Origin: Clostridiales bacterium UBA1770
GTDB taxonomy: Bacteria; Bacillota; Clostridia; Oscillospirales; CAG-272
Direction: 5' to 3'
Assembly (NCBI GenBank): GCA_002315325.1
Contig: DCGU01000034.1
Span: 275 to 23,856, forward strand
Length of the DNA: 23,582 bases
Below are positions 7,753-15,362 of the stretch, in pieces (position 1 is the first letter of the stretch; every line of letters begins with the position of its first letter). The translations under genes were made by a program, and so were the position numbers. The notes beneath the pieces are model-generated. The model was not told the origin of the DNA. It made no database searches and saw only the letters and a program-made list of their open reading frames with translations.

Positions 7753-7789
7753 GGGAAGGTGCCTGCCTGTGCGGGCGCCTTTCTTCTTT
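7753..7789 (+). terminator. Intrinsic terminator after the SPFH gene
   Basis: Stem GAAGGTGCCTGC / GCGGGCGCCTTTC with a CTGT loop (7767-7770) and some G-T pairs, followed by pyrimidine-rich TTCTTCTTTCTG. Confidence 0.75.
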
Positions 7790-7809
7790 CTGTAAAACCC
7801 GATTAAAAT

Positions 7810-7826
7810 TTTAGTGCTTTAGCGTG
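7810..7826 (+). promoter_or_regulatory. Tandem half-sites upstream of the ABC promoter
   Basis: TTTAGTGC (7810-7817) is directly followed by TTTAGCGTG (7818-7826). The second copy with its preceding C, CTTTAGCGTG, is the reverse complement of CACGCTAAAG found downstream at 7885-7894. The sites end 8 nt before the -35 box and would allow a regulator to contact both sides of the promoter. Confidence 0.45.
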
Positions 7827-7834
7827 AAAAAGTG

Positions 7835-7863
7835 TTGACAAGCCCGTTGGGCAGTGGTATAAT
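7835..7863 (+). promoter_or_regulatory. Consensus sigma-A promoter of the ABC operon
   Basis: Perfect TTGACA (7835-7840), 17-bp spacer, perfect TATAAT (7858-7863). A full-consensus promoter flanked by operator-like sites suggests high expression held down by a repressor. Confidence 0.9.
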
Positions 7864-7879
7864 ATCTCCGTCAAAGCGA

Positions 7880-7893
7880 TTTAGCACGCTAAA
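7880..7893. promoter_or_regulatory. Operator-like dyad TTTAGC-AC-GCTAAA
   Basis: Perfect 6-bp inverted arms with a 2-bp centre, starting about 10 nt after the predicted transcript start. The position fits a repressor roadblock. The site is not a match to any operator consensus I can name with confidence. Confidence 0.5.
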
Positions 7894-7916
7894 GCAATAA
7901 AGTGAGGATAAGAAAA

Positions 7917-8777
7917 ATGAAAAAGTTCGCAAAGATTGTATCCCTGATGATGGCACTGGTTTTGGTCAGTGTATGCTTCATCGCCTGCGGTTCCACCAAG
8001 ACCCAGACGGTCTTCAAGCCCGAAGGCACTTCCAAGGGCACGTTGAAACTCGGCTTCGATGCCGACGGTTTCGAACCCTACGGTTATCTCGACGAAACGA
8101 CCAACCAGTACGTCGGTTTTGATATTGACCTGGCCAAGGCTGCCTGCGCTTCCATCGGTTACACCCTGGAACTGATTCCGGTGTCCTGGGAAGCCAAGGA
8201 TATGGAACTGGCTTCCGGTAACATTGACTGCATTTGGAACGGTTTCACCATCGACGGTCGTGAAGACGATTATACCTGGTCCGCTCCCTACGCCGATTCT
8301 TCCATCGTCGTTCTGGTTAAGGGCGATGCCATCAAGACGCTGGCTGACCTTGCCGGCAAGAACGTGAAGGTACAGGCCGGTTCTTCCGGTGAAACCGCAC
8401 TGTTCGCCACCGATGACGACGGTAACGTGATTAAGGAAAACGACATTCCCGTTTGGGGCGACCTGGCAAAGACCTTTAAGAACGGTGCGCCCGCAACCTG
8501 TGCCGGTTATACCGAGGCATTCGTTGAACTGGAAACCGGCGCCGTTGACGCTTTGGTCATCGATGCAGGTACGGCAAAAGCTATGATTTCCGGCAAGACC
8601 GGTTACGTTGTACTGGACGAAGCCATCTGCTCCGAGCAGTACGGTATCGGCTTCAAGAAGGGTAACGAAGCCCTGATGAATACCATTTGGAACGCCGTCA
8701 TCGGTTTGGATAAGGCAACCATCAAGTCCATTTGCGACAAGTACGACGTTGCCGATTCCGTCATTATCGACGACTGA
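7917..8777 (+). CDS. Polar amino acid ABC transporter, substrate-binding lipoprotein
   Basis: A 286-aa protein. The start at ATG 7917 is chosen because GTGAGG lies 9 nt upstream; the in-frame GTG at 7902 is part of that ribosome site. The lipoprotein signal ends with FIAC (Cys24). The mature part is a family 3 solute-binding protein: LKLGFDADGFEPYGYLDE followed by YVGFDIDLAKAA, then WNGFTIDGREDDYTWSAPY and VKVQAGSSGETAL, and closing IGFKKGNEALMNTI. Family 3 proteins bind polar amino acids, glutamine, cystine or opine-like ligands outside the membrane and deliver them to the permease. It is the first gene of a three-gene operon with a strong promoter. The hairpin at 8810-8846 likely gives it more transcript than the two downstream genes. 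Confidence 0.93.
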   Translation: MKKFAKIVSLMMALVLVSVCFIACGSTKTQTVFKPEGTSKGTLKLGFDADGFEPYGYLDETTNQYVGFDIDLAKAACASIGYTLELIPVSWEAKDMELASGNIDCIWNGFTIDGREDDYTWSAPYADSSIVVLVKGDAIKTLADLAGKNVKVQAGSSGETALFATDDDGNVIKENDIPVWGDLAKTFKNGAPATCAGYTEAFVELETGAVDALVIDAGTAKAMISGKTGYVVLDEAICSEQYGIGFKKGNEALMNTIWNAVIGLDKATIKSICDKYDVADSVIIDD

Positions 8778-8809
8778 TACACCCGATTCGATTCGTAAAT
8801 AAACGATGA

Positions 8810-8846
8810 CAACGCTGTAACGGCTTGAAATGCCGTTACAGCGTTG
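8810..8846 (+). promoter_or_regulatory. Intercistronic hairpin (attenuator or RNA stabiliser)
   Basis: Perfect 15-bp stem (8810-8824 with 8832-8846) with loop TTGAAAT, lying between the binding-protein stop and the permease start. There is no T run after it (CCTTGTGC), so it is more likely a 3' stabiliser or partial terminator than a full stop. Confidence 0.7.
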
Positions 8847-8873
8847 CCTTGTGCAAAGGATAATTAGATTAGT

Positions 8874-9539
8874 ATGAATTTTTGGTCCATTCTCGTTCTG
8901 TTGGGGCAGAGCATGATTACGTCGCTGGAAATTTTCCTGCTGACGCTGATTTTCTCGTTGCCGCTCGGCCTTGTCATCTGTTTCGGCAGAATGTCAAAAA
9001 ATCCGGTGATTGCCTGGATTTTCCGCATTTATATTTCCGTCATGCGCGGCACGCCCTTAATGCTGCAGCTGTTTGTCGTCTATTTCGGCCCGTACTACGC
9101 CTTTAAAATTAATCTGTCCTCACTGGGGGAGAACTGGCGATTCGTGGCTGTCATCGTCGGCTTTGTGCTCAATTATGCCGCCTATTTTGCCGAGATTTAC
9201 CGCAGCGGTATTGCTTCCATTCCCGTGGGGCAGTATGAAGCCGCCAAAATGCTGGGCTATTCCAAACGGCAAACGTTTTCCGTTATCGTATTGCCGCAGG
9301 TGGTGCGCCGTGTGCTGCCCACCATCACCAACGAGGTGATTACGTTGGTCAAGGATACGTCGTTGGCCTACGCCATCGGCGTTGTGGAAATGTTCACCAA
9401 GGCAAAGCAGCTGGCATCTACGCTCACCAGTTTAATTCCGTTCATCGGCGCCGCACTGTTCTATTATATATTTAACTATTTGGTTGCCTACGGTATGGAA
9501 CGGCTGGAAAAGAAAATGAATTACTACAGCATCAAATAA
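8874..9539 (+). CDS. Polar amino acid ABC transporter permease
   Basis: A 221-aa inner-membrane protein of the HisM/GlnP type with about five membrane spans. The hydrophobic opening SLEIFLLTLIFSLPLGLVICFGR and MRGTPLMLQLFVVYFGPYY are typical. The EAA loop that docks on the ATPase reads GQYEAAKMLGYSKRQTFSVIVLPQ-like (about 121-144). It forms, as a homodimer by inference since only one permease gene is present, the channel for the amino acid delivered by the upstream lipoprotein. AAAGGA lies 13 nt before the ATG, a rather long spacing that fits lower expression than the binding protein. The ATPase gene starts 13 nt downstream. Confidence 0.93.
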   Translation: MNFWSILVLLGQSMITSLEIFLLTLIFSLPLGLVICFGRMSKNPVIAWIFRIYISVMRGTPLMLQLFVVYFGPYYAFKINLSSLGENWRFVAVIVGFVLNYAAYFAEIYRSGIASIPVGQYEAAKMLGYSKRQTFSVIVLPQVVRRVLPTITNEVITLVKDTSLAYAIGVVEMFTKAKQLASTLTSLIPFIGAALFYYIFNYLVAYGMERLEKKMNYYSIK

Positions 9540-9552
9540 GGGGGAAAACGAT

Positions 9553-10347
9553 ATGATTTTGTCTGTAAAGAACTTAAAAAAATCGTTTTACGCCGGTGTG
9601 GACGTCATCAATGACGTGTCGTTTTCTTTGAACAAGGGCGAGGTTATCTCCATCATCGGTTCCTCCGGCAGCGGCAAGTCGACGCTGCTGCGGTGCTTGG
9701 CGCAGTTGGAAACCGTCAACAGCGGCACCATCGAGATTTGCGGGGAAACGCTGGTAACCACCGATGAAAACGGAGTCGCCGTCTATGCCGATAAGGAAAA
9801 GCGGTCCGCCATTCAAAAAATGACGGGGATGGTTTTCCAGTCCTTTAACCTATTCCCCCATATGTCGGTGCTGCAGAACCTGATTGACGCGCCCATCCGC
9901 GTGCTGAAGATTCCGCGGGAAGAAGCGGTTGCGACCGCCAAATACTATTTGGAAAAAATGAACCTGTCATCCCGTGAGGATGCGTATCCCTGTGAGTTGT
10001 CCGGCGGTCAGCAGCAGCGTGTGGCCATTGCCCGCGCCCTGTGTATGAAACCCGAAATCCTGTGTTTCGACGAGCCGACGTCCGCACTTGACCCCGAGCT
10101 CACCGTGGAAGTGCTCAATACCATTTTGGCACTGCGCCAAGAGGGACGCACCATGATCGTCGTCACGCACGAAATGGAGTTTGCCCGTGCTGTCTCCGAT
10201 AAGGTCATTTACTTATCCAAGGGTGTCATCGCCGAGGAAGGTGCACCGGAAGACGTTTTCGGCAATCCGCAAACTGAATCCTTGCGCGCTTTTTTGCGGT
10301 TGAGCCCCAAGGAGGCCGCAGAATCGCATCACACGCACCGCCACTGA
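9553..10347 (+). CDS. Polar amino acid ABC transporter ATPase
   Basis: A 264-aa nucleotide-binding subunit with all required motifs: Walker A GSSGSGKST (36-44), Q-loop Gln96, signature LSGGQ (149-153), Walker B ILCFDEP (Asp173, catalytic Glu174) and switch His206. It resembles GlnQ/HisP proteins, but residues 65-85 carry a longer insertion (TLVTTDENGVAVYADKEK) than most. ATP hydrolysis here powers amino acid uptake through the permease. The tail ends with a histidine-rich HHTHRH, which could bind metal but may be incidental. It is the last gene of the operon, with two terminators in tandem after it. Confidence 0.95.
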   Translation: MILSVKNLKKSFYAGVDVINDVSFSLNKGEVISIIGSSGSGKSTLLRCLAQLETVNSGTIEICGETLVTTDENGVAVYADKEKRSAIQKMTGMVFQSFNLFPHMSVLQNLIDAPIRVLKIPREEAVATAKYYLEKMNLSSREDAYPCELSGGQQQRVAIARALCMKPEILCFDEPTSALDPELTVEVLNTILALRQEGRTMIVVTHEMEFARAVSDKVIYLSKGVIAEEGAPEDVFGNPQTESLRAFLRLSPKEAAESHHTHRH

Positions 10348-10358
10348 TAGGATTTCTT

Positions 10359-10402
10359 ATGCATCTGTCTTGCCGAAAACAAGACAGATGCATTTTGTTT
10401 TT
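10359..10402 (+). terminator. First terminator of the ABC operon
   Basis: Perfect 14-bp stem ATGCATCTGTCTTG / CAAGACAGATGCAT (10359-10372, 10380-10393) followed by TTTTGTTTTT. Confidence 0.9.
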
Positions 10403-10412
10403 GCCATACGCT

Positions 10413-10447
10413 ACGCCTGTCCTGTTATAAAATAGGGCAGGCGTTTT
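10413..10447 (+). terminator. Second, backup terminator of the ABC operon
   Basis: Stem ACGCCTGTCCT / AGGGCAGGCGT with one G-T pair, loop GTTATAAAAT, followed by a T run. Two terminators in a row insulate this highly transcribed operon from the next unit. Confidence 0.82.
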
Positions 10448-10458
10448 TGCGGTTTGTC

Positions 10459-10487
10459 TTGACGGCTAAAGAGTAAAACTGTATAAT
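10459..10487 (+). promoter_or_regulatory. Sigma-A promoter of the small-ORF/GH36 unit
   Basis: TTGACG (10459-10464), 17-bp spacer, perfect TATAAT (10482-10487). No terminator is seen until 14758, so the unit may run through three genes. Confidence 0.8.
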
Positions 10488-10522
10488 GAAGATAATCAAT
10501 ATATTGAAATAAGGAGTATAAT

Positions 10523-10810
10523 ATGCCAAATCCGATTCGCTATGATTTTGACCCCACCGGCGAACTGTCCGAGATGGGCGCCGTGTGGTTTATTGCCTAT
10601 ACTTACTATATGTCCGTGGATGAAAACGAGCTGCGTTGGAAAAACGCGCGCACTTGGAATCACCGCGAACAGCTCTATCGCGCCATGCTGATGAACCCGC
10701 AGAAATTCGGGTTGTATCTGCACAATATTCGCAATATGAAACTGGAAAAACGTAAAAACAGTCTCGGCATCCCATATGACGAGCTGGTGGAAATGCAGAA
10801 AAAGATTTAA
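10523..10810 (+). CDS. Small 95-aa protein of unknown function
   Basis: I do not recognise this protein. It starts at an ATG preceded by AAGGAG at a normal distance and follows a strong promoter, so it is probably a real gene. The sequence is mixed and polar, with an aromatic central segment (AVWFIAYTYYMSVDE, 20-34) and a basic, helix-prone C-terminal half (KFGLYLHNIRNMKLEKRKNS). There is no signal peptide, metal motif or clear DNA-binding helix-turn-helix. The 51-nt gap to the GH36 gene contains no terminator, suggesting co-transcription, but a functional link to galactoside breakdown is only a guess. Confidence 0.7.
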   Translation: MPNPIRYDFDPTGELSEMGAVWFIAYTYYMSVDENELRWKNARTWNHREQLYRAMLMNPQKFGLYLHNIRNMKLEKRKNSLGIPYDELVEMQKKI

Positions 10811-10861
10811 AGTTTCGGCCCTCTATTATAAAAATAATATTTTTTGACTTGGGAGACTGTT

Positions 10862-12718
10862 ATGAATAACGTACTGCAAACGGCACTGTCATCTCTGGTG
10901 ATCGGTGAGAAAAAATATAACTTGGTCCCGTCTGATTTGACGCAAACTGCCCCGGATACGTTCGAGCGAGTATTGGACGGCGTACGTGTGACGCTGACAC
11001 TGCACGACGGCGGCGAATGGTTTACGGCATGTCTGCGGTTAACCAATACGTTCAACGAAAACTCACCGCAAATGAAGTTTGTCAAACCGTTGGATATGGC
11101 ATTTGACTTTGCCGACAAACCCGTGTTCGAATCCATTTCGGGGGATAATTGCGGGGCGGTCAGCTTTGTTCCCTTTGTGAATACGTTGGATGAGAATTTG
11201 CATATTGAACCGCTGAACGGCCGTTCTTCCGATACAACCGGGTTCCCGTTCTTTGATATAGGAGACGATAAGACGACCTACGTGTTCGGCATCGGTTGGA
11301 CGGGGCAGTGGTGTTTGGACGTAAGCCGTTACGACAACCGGTGTACTGTGTCGGTTGGTATGACGGACTGCGATTTCTATCTCAAACCGCACGAGTCGGT
11401 TCGGTTGCCTTCCGTCATTGTGATGAAGGGCGGGGAACGCACCGCAGCACGAATGGCTTTCCGCAATTTGCTGCGGGAAAAGTTTGCCCCGCGTGTTGGC
11501 GGTGATTTGCCCGAATTGCCTATCGCCATTCAACCGTTTGACCGCTATTTTTGGAACGAAGCGACAAGGCGTGCAGATTGGTCAACCGAGGCAGGACAAT
11601 TGGAGGAAGCTGAACGCATTGCCAAATGCGGTGGCTTCGATGCCTTGTGGATAGACGCCGCTTGGTTCAAAAAATGTTTCCCGGATGGCGTTGGAAATTA
11701 TTCTTACGAAGTTGGGTTTCCGCGCGGCTTACGCCCCGTTGCGGACCGTGTTCATGCGAAAGGGTTGCGTTTTGTTCTATGGTTTGAAATAGAACGTGTC
11801 ATGCGGGATACTGAAATCTATTTGGCACATCCCGAATGGATGATCACAATTGAGGGCAGAAAGAGAACTCTGTATAATCTGGCCAATGATGACGCTTGTG
11901 CGTATTTGACAAAATTGGTGGGGGATATGTTGGAGGAAAATGCCGTTGACGTATTCCGTCAGGATTTCAATATGTCCCCGCTTGAATTTTGGAGAGCAGC
12001 CGAAGAGCCCAATCGTTGCGGTGTAAACGAAATGCACTACGTTGAAAATCTATATCGGATGTGGGACGATTTGCGTGCGCGGTTCCCGCATTTGCTGATT
12101 GACAACTGTTCCTCCGGCGGGCGTCGCCTTGATTTTGAAACCATGCAGCGGTCCGTCGCGTTGTGGCGCAGCGATACCGGCTGCAGTGAGGACAAGAACG
12201 GCGACACCAACTCCGTTTGGAACCATATGCAAACCCTATCGCTGAACCGTTATTTGCCCCTGACTTGTTGTGCAACGTGGGAAATGAGTCCCTATGCCGT
12301 GCGCGGTGTCTTTACCGGCGGTATTGCCTGCAACTTCGATATTCTTTCCGATTCGTTCGATTATCAAAAGGCGGGTGCGCTTGTACAGGAATGCCGCCGT
12401 TGCCGCCCGTATTGGGCCGGCACTTTCGTGCCTCTCACGCAGCCCACGCCCGGCGCTGATGATTGGGCCGCCTATCAGCTTGACTGCGGCACCTGCGGCT
12501 GTGTTTACTATTTCCGCAAAAAGCATGCCGACGACACTTCGTTCTCGGCGCCCCTGCGCGGCATTGACGCGTCAAAAGAATACGTTGTCACCATGACGGA
12601 TGAAAATATGCATGCCGAGACAACGACCATGAAAGGTTCGGCATTGTGCAACTTGAGTGTGACCATCGCAGCACCCCGCGCCGGCATCCTTTTGGAATAT
12701 AAAGCTATAGACGAATGA
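10862..12718 (+). CDS. GH36-type alpha-galactosidase, divergent
   Basis: A 618-aa protein. The start at ATG 10862 follows GGGAG; the frame is open 18 nt further but without a better site. An N-terminal beta-rich region (1-215) precedes a TIM barrel (about 220-520). Barrel landmarks are FDALWIDAAWF (259-269), GLRFVLWFEIERV (301-313), the nucleophile strand DVFRQDFN with Asp368, and LLIDNCSSGGRRLDFE then WRSD with acid/base Asp438. The NCSSGGRR block and the two aspartates fit GH36/clan GH-D enzymes, which cleave terminal alpha-galactosides with retention. The nucleophile block reads RQD instead of the usual KWD, so specificity may differ. There is no signal peptide, so it would act on imported oligosaccharides. 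A 56-nt gap leads to the next gene. Confidence 0.82.
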   Translation: MNNVLQTALSSLVIGEKKYNLVPSDLTQTAPDTFERVLDGVRVTLTLHDGGEWFTACLRLTNTFNENSPQMKFVKPLDMAFDFADKPVFESISGDNCGAVSFVPFVNTLDENLHIEPLNGRSSDTTGFPFFDIGDDKTTYVFGIGWTGQWCLDVSRYDNRCTVSVGMTDCDFYLKPHESVRLPSVIVMKGGERTAARMAFRNLLREKFAPRVGGDLPELPIAIQPFDRYFWNEATRRADWSTEAGQLEEAERIAKCGGFDALWIDAAWFKKCFPDGVGNYSYEVGFPRGLRPVADRVHAKGLRFVLWFEIERVMRDTEIYLAHPEWMITIEGRKRTLYNLANDDACAYLTKLVGDMLEENAVDVFRQDFNMSPLEFWRAAEEPNRCGVNEMHYVENLYRMWDDLRARFPHLLIDNCSSGGRRLDFETMQRSVALWRSDTGCSEDKNGDTNSVWNHMQTLSLNRYLPLTCCATWEMSPYAVRGVFTGGIACNFDILSDSFDYQKAGALVQECRRCRPYWAGTFVPLTQPTPGADDWAAYQLDCGTCGCVYYFRKKHADDTSFSAPLRGIDASKEYVVTMTDENMHAETTTMKGSALCNLSVTIAAPRAGILLEYKAIDE

Positions 12719-12722
12719 TGTC

Positions 12723-12745
12723 TAACGCATAACGCATAACGCATT
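12723..12745. repeat. Short tandem repeat of TAACGCA (3 copies)
   Basis: TAACGCA occurs three times in a row (12723-12743), followed by TTATG, between the GH36 stop and the ribosome site of the next gene. It is probably replication slippage; no function is evident. Confidence 0.7.
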
Positions 12746-12774
12746 ATGTATGACGTATAAAGAGGAGACAAAAA

Positions 12775-14751
12775 ATGCTTTTCGCCGAAAAAAACGGTAA
12801 AACCTATCAATGTACGTTAACGACGCAAATCTGTGCGGAGGCCGGCATCAATCCGGATGAATTAAAAATGAAAGTGGCCGAGGCCAAGGCGGCCGGCGTT
12901 GATACGGTACTGATTTCTTTTTGTGAATTTTTTGACGTTGGGCAAAAACGCGCCGAAAAACTGGCCACGCTGCGCCAAACGCTTGCTTACGTGAAGGAAG
13001 CCGGGTACGAGCCGATTGTCTGGACGTCTTCGTTGGGCTACGGTGGTTTTCGCGGCAAGGCCTTTGACGAACGGTTCCCGAATATAAACCGCTTGATGAA
13101 CTTTGAGGGAAGCGTGAACGGGCCGATTTGCTCTACGGATCCCGATTTCATTGCCGCTATGCAGGAAAACGTGCGTGACTTTATTCGTGCCGGTGCACGC
13201 GGCGTATTGTGGGACGATGACTTGGTACAATCCGTGCGTCCCGGCTTTACCTGCGCTTGCCCCAATCACTTGGCGCTGCTGGAAAAGAAAACGGGCGTAA
13301 AATATACCCGTGAGCAGGTGCGAGATTTCTTCACGGGGGCACCTTCGCCCGAGCGGTCCGCATTTATGGACGTCATGGGCGAGAGTATGACGAATTTCTG
13401 TCGAAAAATGCGCGAAGCAGCCGACGAGCTTGACCCCACCGTCAATATGGGTATCTGTGCCAGCTTCACGCACTATGACGACGAGGGCGTTGATATGGAG
13501 CAATTGATTCGCGTCATGGTTGGCAAAGGTTGCCGCCCCATGCTGCGTTTCTCGGGAGCTCCCTATTGGGCTGCTTTTGCCGAAAAGTATAAAGGGGAAC
13601 GCGTCACCAACGTCGCGGACTTTGTTCGCCTGCAGGCCGGTTGGTTCCGCGGGCGCGGCGACGGGATGATTTTATTCGATGAAAACGATTCCTATCCCCG
13701 CAACCGGTATTTGGTACCGACGTCAACCTGCGAATTGTACGATAAAATCGTCATTGCCAACGGCGGTGTCAACCGTCATAAGTATTTCCTTTGCTATGAT
13801 TACGATCCCAAGGAACCCACGTATGCCGAAAAGGCGTACCTTGACGCGCATTTTGAAAACATGGCGGACGATACCGTTCTGTTCGATATGTTTGCCGATA
13901 AAATGCCCCGCGGTTTCCGCGTTTACCAAAGCGAGCATATTCTGCGCCGTGCCGAACTGGGAAAGACGTACAGCGGTGATGGTGCCATGATGAATGGTTT
14001 CTCCCTGCCGTTTGCCGCCGATATCCTGTCAAACAACAGTATCCCCGCCCGGTTTGAAGGGGAAGGGGAGCCCGGTATTTGTTACGGTGACAGTGCGCTC
14101 GATTTGACGGACGCGCAAATGAAAAATGGTATTATTTTGGACGCACCTGCAGCACTGGCATTGCAGCGTCGCGGCATTGACGTCGGTGCGGACTTGGCCG
14201 TTGCAGATTGGAAAGCCGATTGTGAAACTTTCCCGGGCGGTCAGAAACAGGCTTTTGAAGCCTCAAAGACCCAATTCTATACGTTGACGCCGCATGAAGG
14301 TGCGGAAGTGCTTTGCACCTACGGGAATGGTTCACCGTCTTGTGTTTGGTATGAAAATCCCCTCGGATACCGCTTTGCCATCTTCGCCTTTGACGGACGT
14401 ACCATTTGTGCGGCAGGGTGGGGCGGTGCCTCCCTGTTGCCGTCTTTCCCGCGGCAGGCACTGCTTTGTTCGTTGTATAGGCGTATGGCAGGCCATTCGC
14501 TGCCGGTCATTGCCGCCGGGGCGCCTTGGCTGTATACGCTGGTATCCGACAGCGCAGACGGCAGCCGCCGTTCCGTTTTGATTTGTATGGACGGCCCGAC
14601 TGCCGCTGCCCCCACGCTTCAACTGGACGGCAAATGGAAACTCGTTTCCGCCCTGCGCGTAACGGCTGAAGTTGCCGATGACGGGACAACCGTACGCGTA
14701 TCAAAAATAGCTGCTTACGACTGGGCCGCAGTCGAACTGGAAAAAGTCTAA
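12775..14751 (+). CDS. Unassigned TIM-barrel glycoside-hydrolase-like protein
   Basis: A 658-aa cytoplasmic protein (no signal peptide) with AGAGGAG 9 nt before the ATG. The N-terminal 360 residues look like a TIM barrel: AKAAGVDTVLISFCEFFD (37-54), AGYEPIVWTSSLGYGG (76-91), GARGVLWDDDLVQ (140-152), a cysteine pair CACPNH (160-165), MGICASFTHYD and GDGMILFDENDSYPRNRY. The pattern of an acidic strand followed by Cys-x-Cys and a helix resembles GH42/clan A-like proteins, but I cannot place it in a numbered family. Residues 420-658 look like a glutamine-amidotransferase-like plus beta-sandwich tail (ALALQRRGIDVGADLAV). It is likely co-transcribed with the GH36 gene. The catalytic residues are not certain. 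Confidence 0.7.
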   Translation: MLFAEKNGKTYQCTLTTQICAEAGINPDELKMKVAEAKAAGVDTVLISFCEFFDVGQKRAEKLATLRQTLAYVKEAGYEPIVWTSSLGYGGFRGKAFDERFPNINRLMNFEGSVNGPICSTDPDFIAAMQENVRDFIRAGARGVLWDDDLVQSVRPGFTCACPNHLALLEKKTGVKYTREQVRDFFTGAPSPERSAFMDVMGESMTNFCRKMREAADELDPTVNMGICASFTHYDDEGVDMEQLIRVMVGKGCRPMLRFSGAPYWAAFAEKYKGERVTNVADFVRLQAGWFRGRGDGMILFDENDSYPRNRYLVPTSTCELYDKIVIANGGVNRHKYFLCYDYDPKEPTYAEKAYLDAHFENMADDTVLFDMFADKMPRGFRVYQSEHILRRAELGKTYSGDGAMMNGFSLPFAADILSNNSIPARFEGEGEPGICYGDSALDLTDAQMKNGIILDAPAALALQRRGIDVGADLAVADWKADCETFPGGQKQAFEASKTQFYTLTPHEGAEVLCTYGNGSPSCVWYENPLGYRFAIFAFDGRTICAAGWGGASLLPSFPRQALLCSLYRRMAGHSLPVIAAGAPWLYTLVSDSADGSRRSVLICMDGPTAAAPTLQLDGKWKLVSALRVTAEVADDGTTVRVSKIAAYDWAAVELEKV

Positions 14752-14754
14752 CGT

Positions 14755-14790
14755 AAAAACGGCGTAACGTTTCCGTTACGCCGTTGCTTC
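14755..14790. terminator. Bidirectional terminator between convergent genes
   Basis: Perfect 12-bp stem AACGGCGTAACG / CGTTACGCCGTT (14758-14769, 14774-14785) with loop TTTC. The A run at 14755-14759 gives a good T tract for the minus-strand gene; the plus side has only GCTTCATTT. Confidence 0.82.
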
Positions 14791-14798
14791 ATTTGATA

Positions 14799-15251
14799 TT
14801 ATTGGTTTTCCTGTAAAAAGCGCTCTAAGTTTTCCGCCGCGTCGCCGATGCATTTCAGGCAGGGGCGGGAAGCGTAGAATTCCGGTGTGCGTACGGTGGG
14901 TTCCGGCTCATCGTGTCCCGGCGCCAATCCCAAAATGTCGCGGCAGATAATCGTGCCGTGCTGTTCCTCGAACGTTTTGGCCAAAGTTTGTACCTTGGCA
15001 TAGAGTTCCTTTTTGGGGGCACCGGTTTCGGGTGTCGCATATCCCTGCAACAGGCCCAAAACGGCGAGTGACGCGGACATAGCACCGCATACCTCGCGCA
15101 GCCTTCCCATACCGCCGCCGAACGGCGCGCATAATTTCACCCACTCGTCCTGTGGGATGGGAACCATATCGGCAAAAGCAACTGCCAGCGATTGCGCACA
15201 ATTATATCCTGCCATAAATGCTTCTTCAGCAATTTTCCGTCTGTCACTCAT
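14799..15251 (-). CDS. C_GCAxxG_C_C family protein
   Basis: A 150-aa protein. The ATG at 15251 is chosen because GGGAG lies at the right distance upstream; the frame stays open far 5' only by chance across the neighbouring gene. It shows the hallmark of this small redox-like family: GYNCAQS with Cys18, the LCAPFGGGMGRLREVCGAMSAS block (Cys41, Cys55) and C-terminal cysteines 103, 131 and 134. The spaced cysteines suggest redox or metal binding, perhaps with iron-sulfur or electron-transfer partners, but no function is proven for the family. It has a full-consensus promoter and is divergent from the GH127 gene. Confidence 0.87.
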   Translation of the reverse strand: MSDRRKIAEEAFMAGYNCAQSLAVAFADMVPIPQDEWVKLCAPFGGGMGRLREVCGAMSASLAVLGLLQGYATPETGAPKKELYAKVQTLAKTFEEQHGTIICRDILGLAPGHDEPEPTVRTPEFYASRPCLKCIGDAAENLERFLQENQ

Positions 15252-15294
15252 ATTGATTACTCCCATAAAAAATGAATTTGATAGCATCGTAATT

Positions 15295-15323
15295 ATTATA
15301 GACGTGTTGCGCAGCTTTGTCAA
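15295..15323 (-). promoter_or_regulatory. Consensus sigma-A promoter of the C_GCAxxG_C_C gene
   Basis: Read on minus: TTGACA (15323-15318), 17-bp spacer, TATAAT (15300-15295), both perfect. The palindrome TGCGCA lies inside the spacer (15307-15312) and again at 15333-15338 upstream of the -35. I found no convincing plus-strand promoter for the GH127 gene in this 111-nt gap. Confidence 0.85.
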
Positions 15324-15362
15324 TTTGTTCAATGCGCAGACGCAATACGGGAAAGAGGAATC

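Noticed and set aside
7880..7893. CIRCE heat-shock element
   Set aside because: TTAGCAC is shared, but the element needs TTAGCACTC-N9-GAGTGCTAA; here the dyad has a 2-bp centre.
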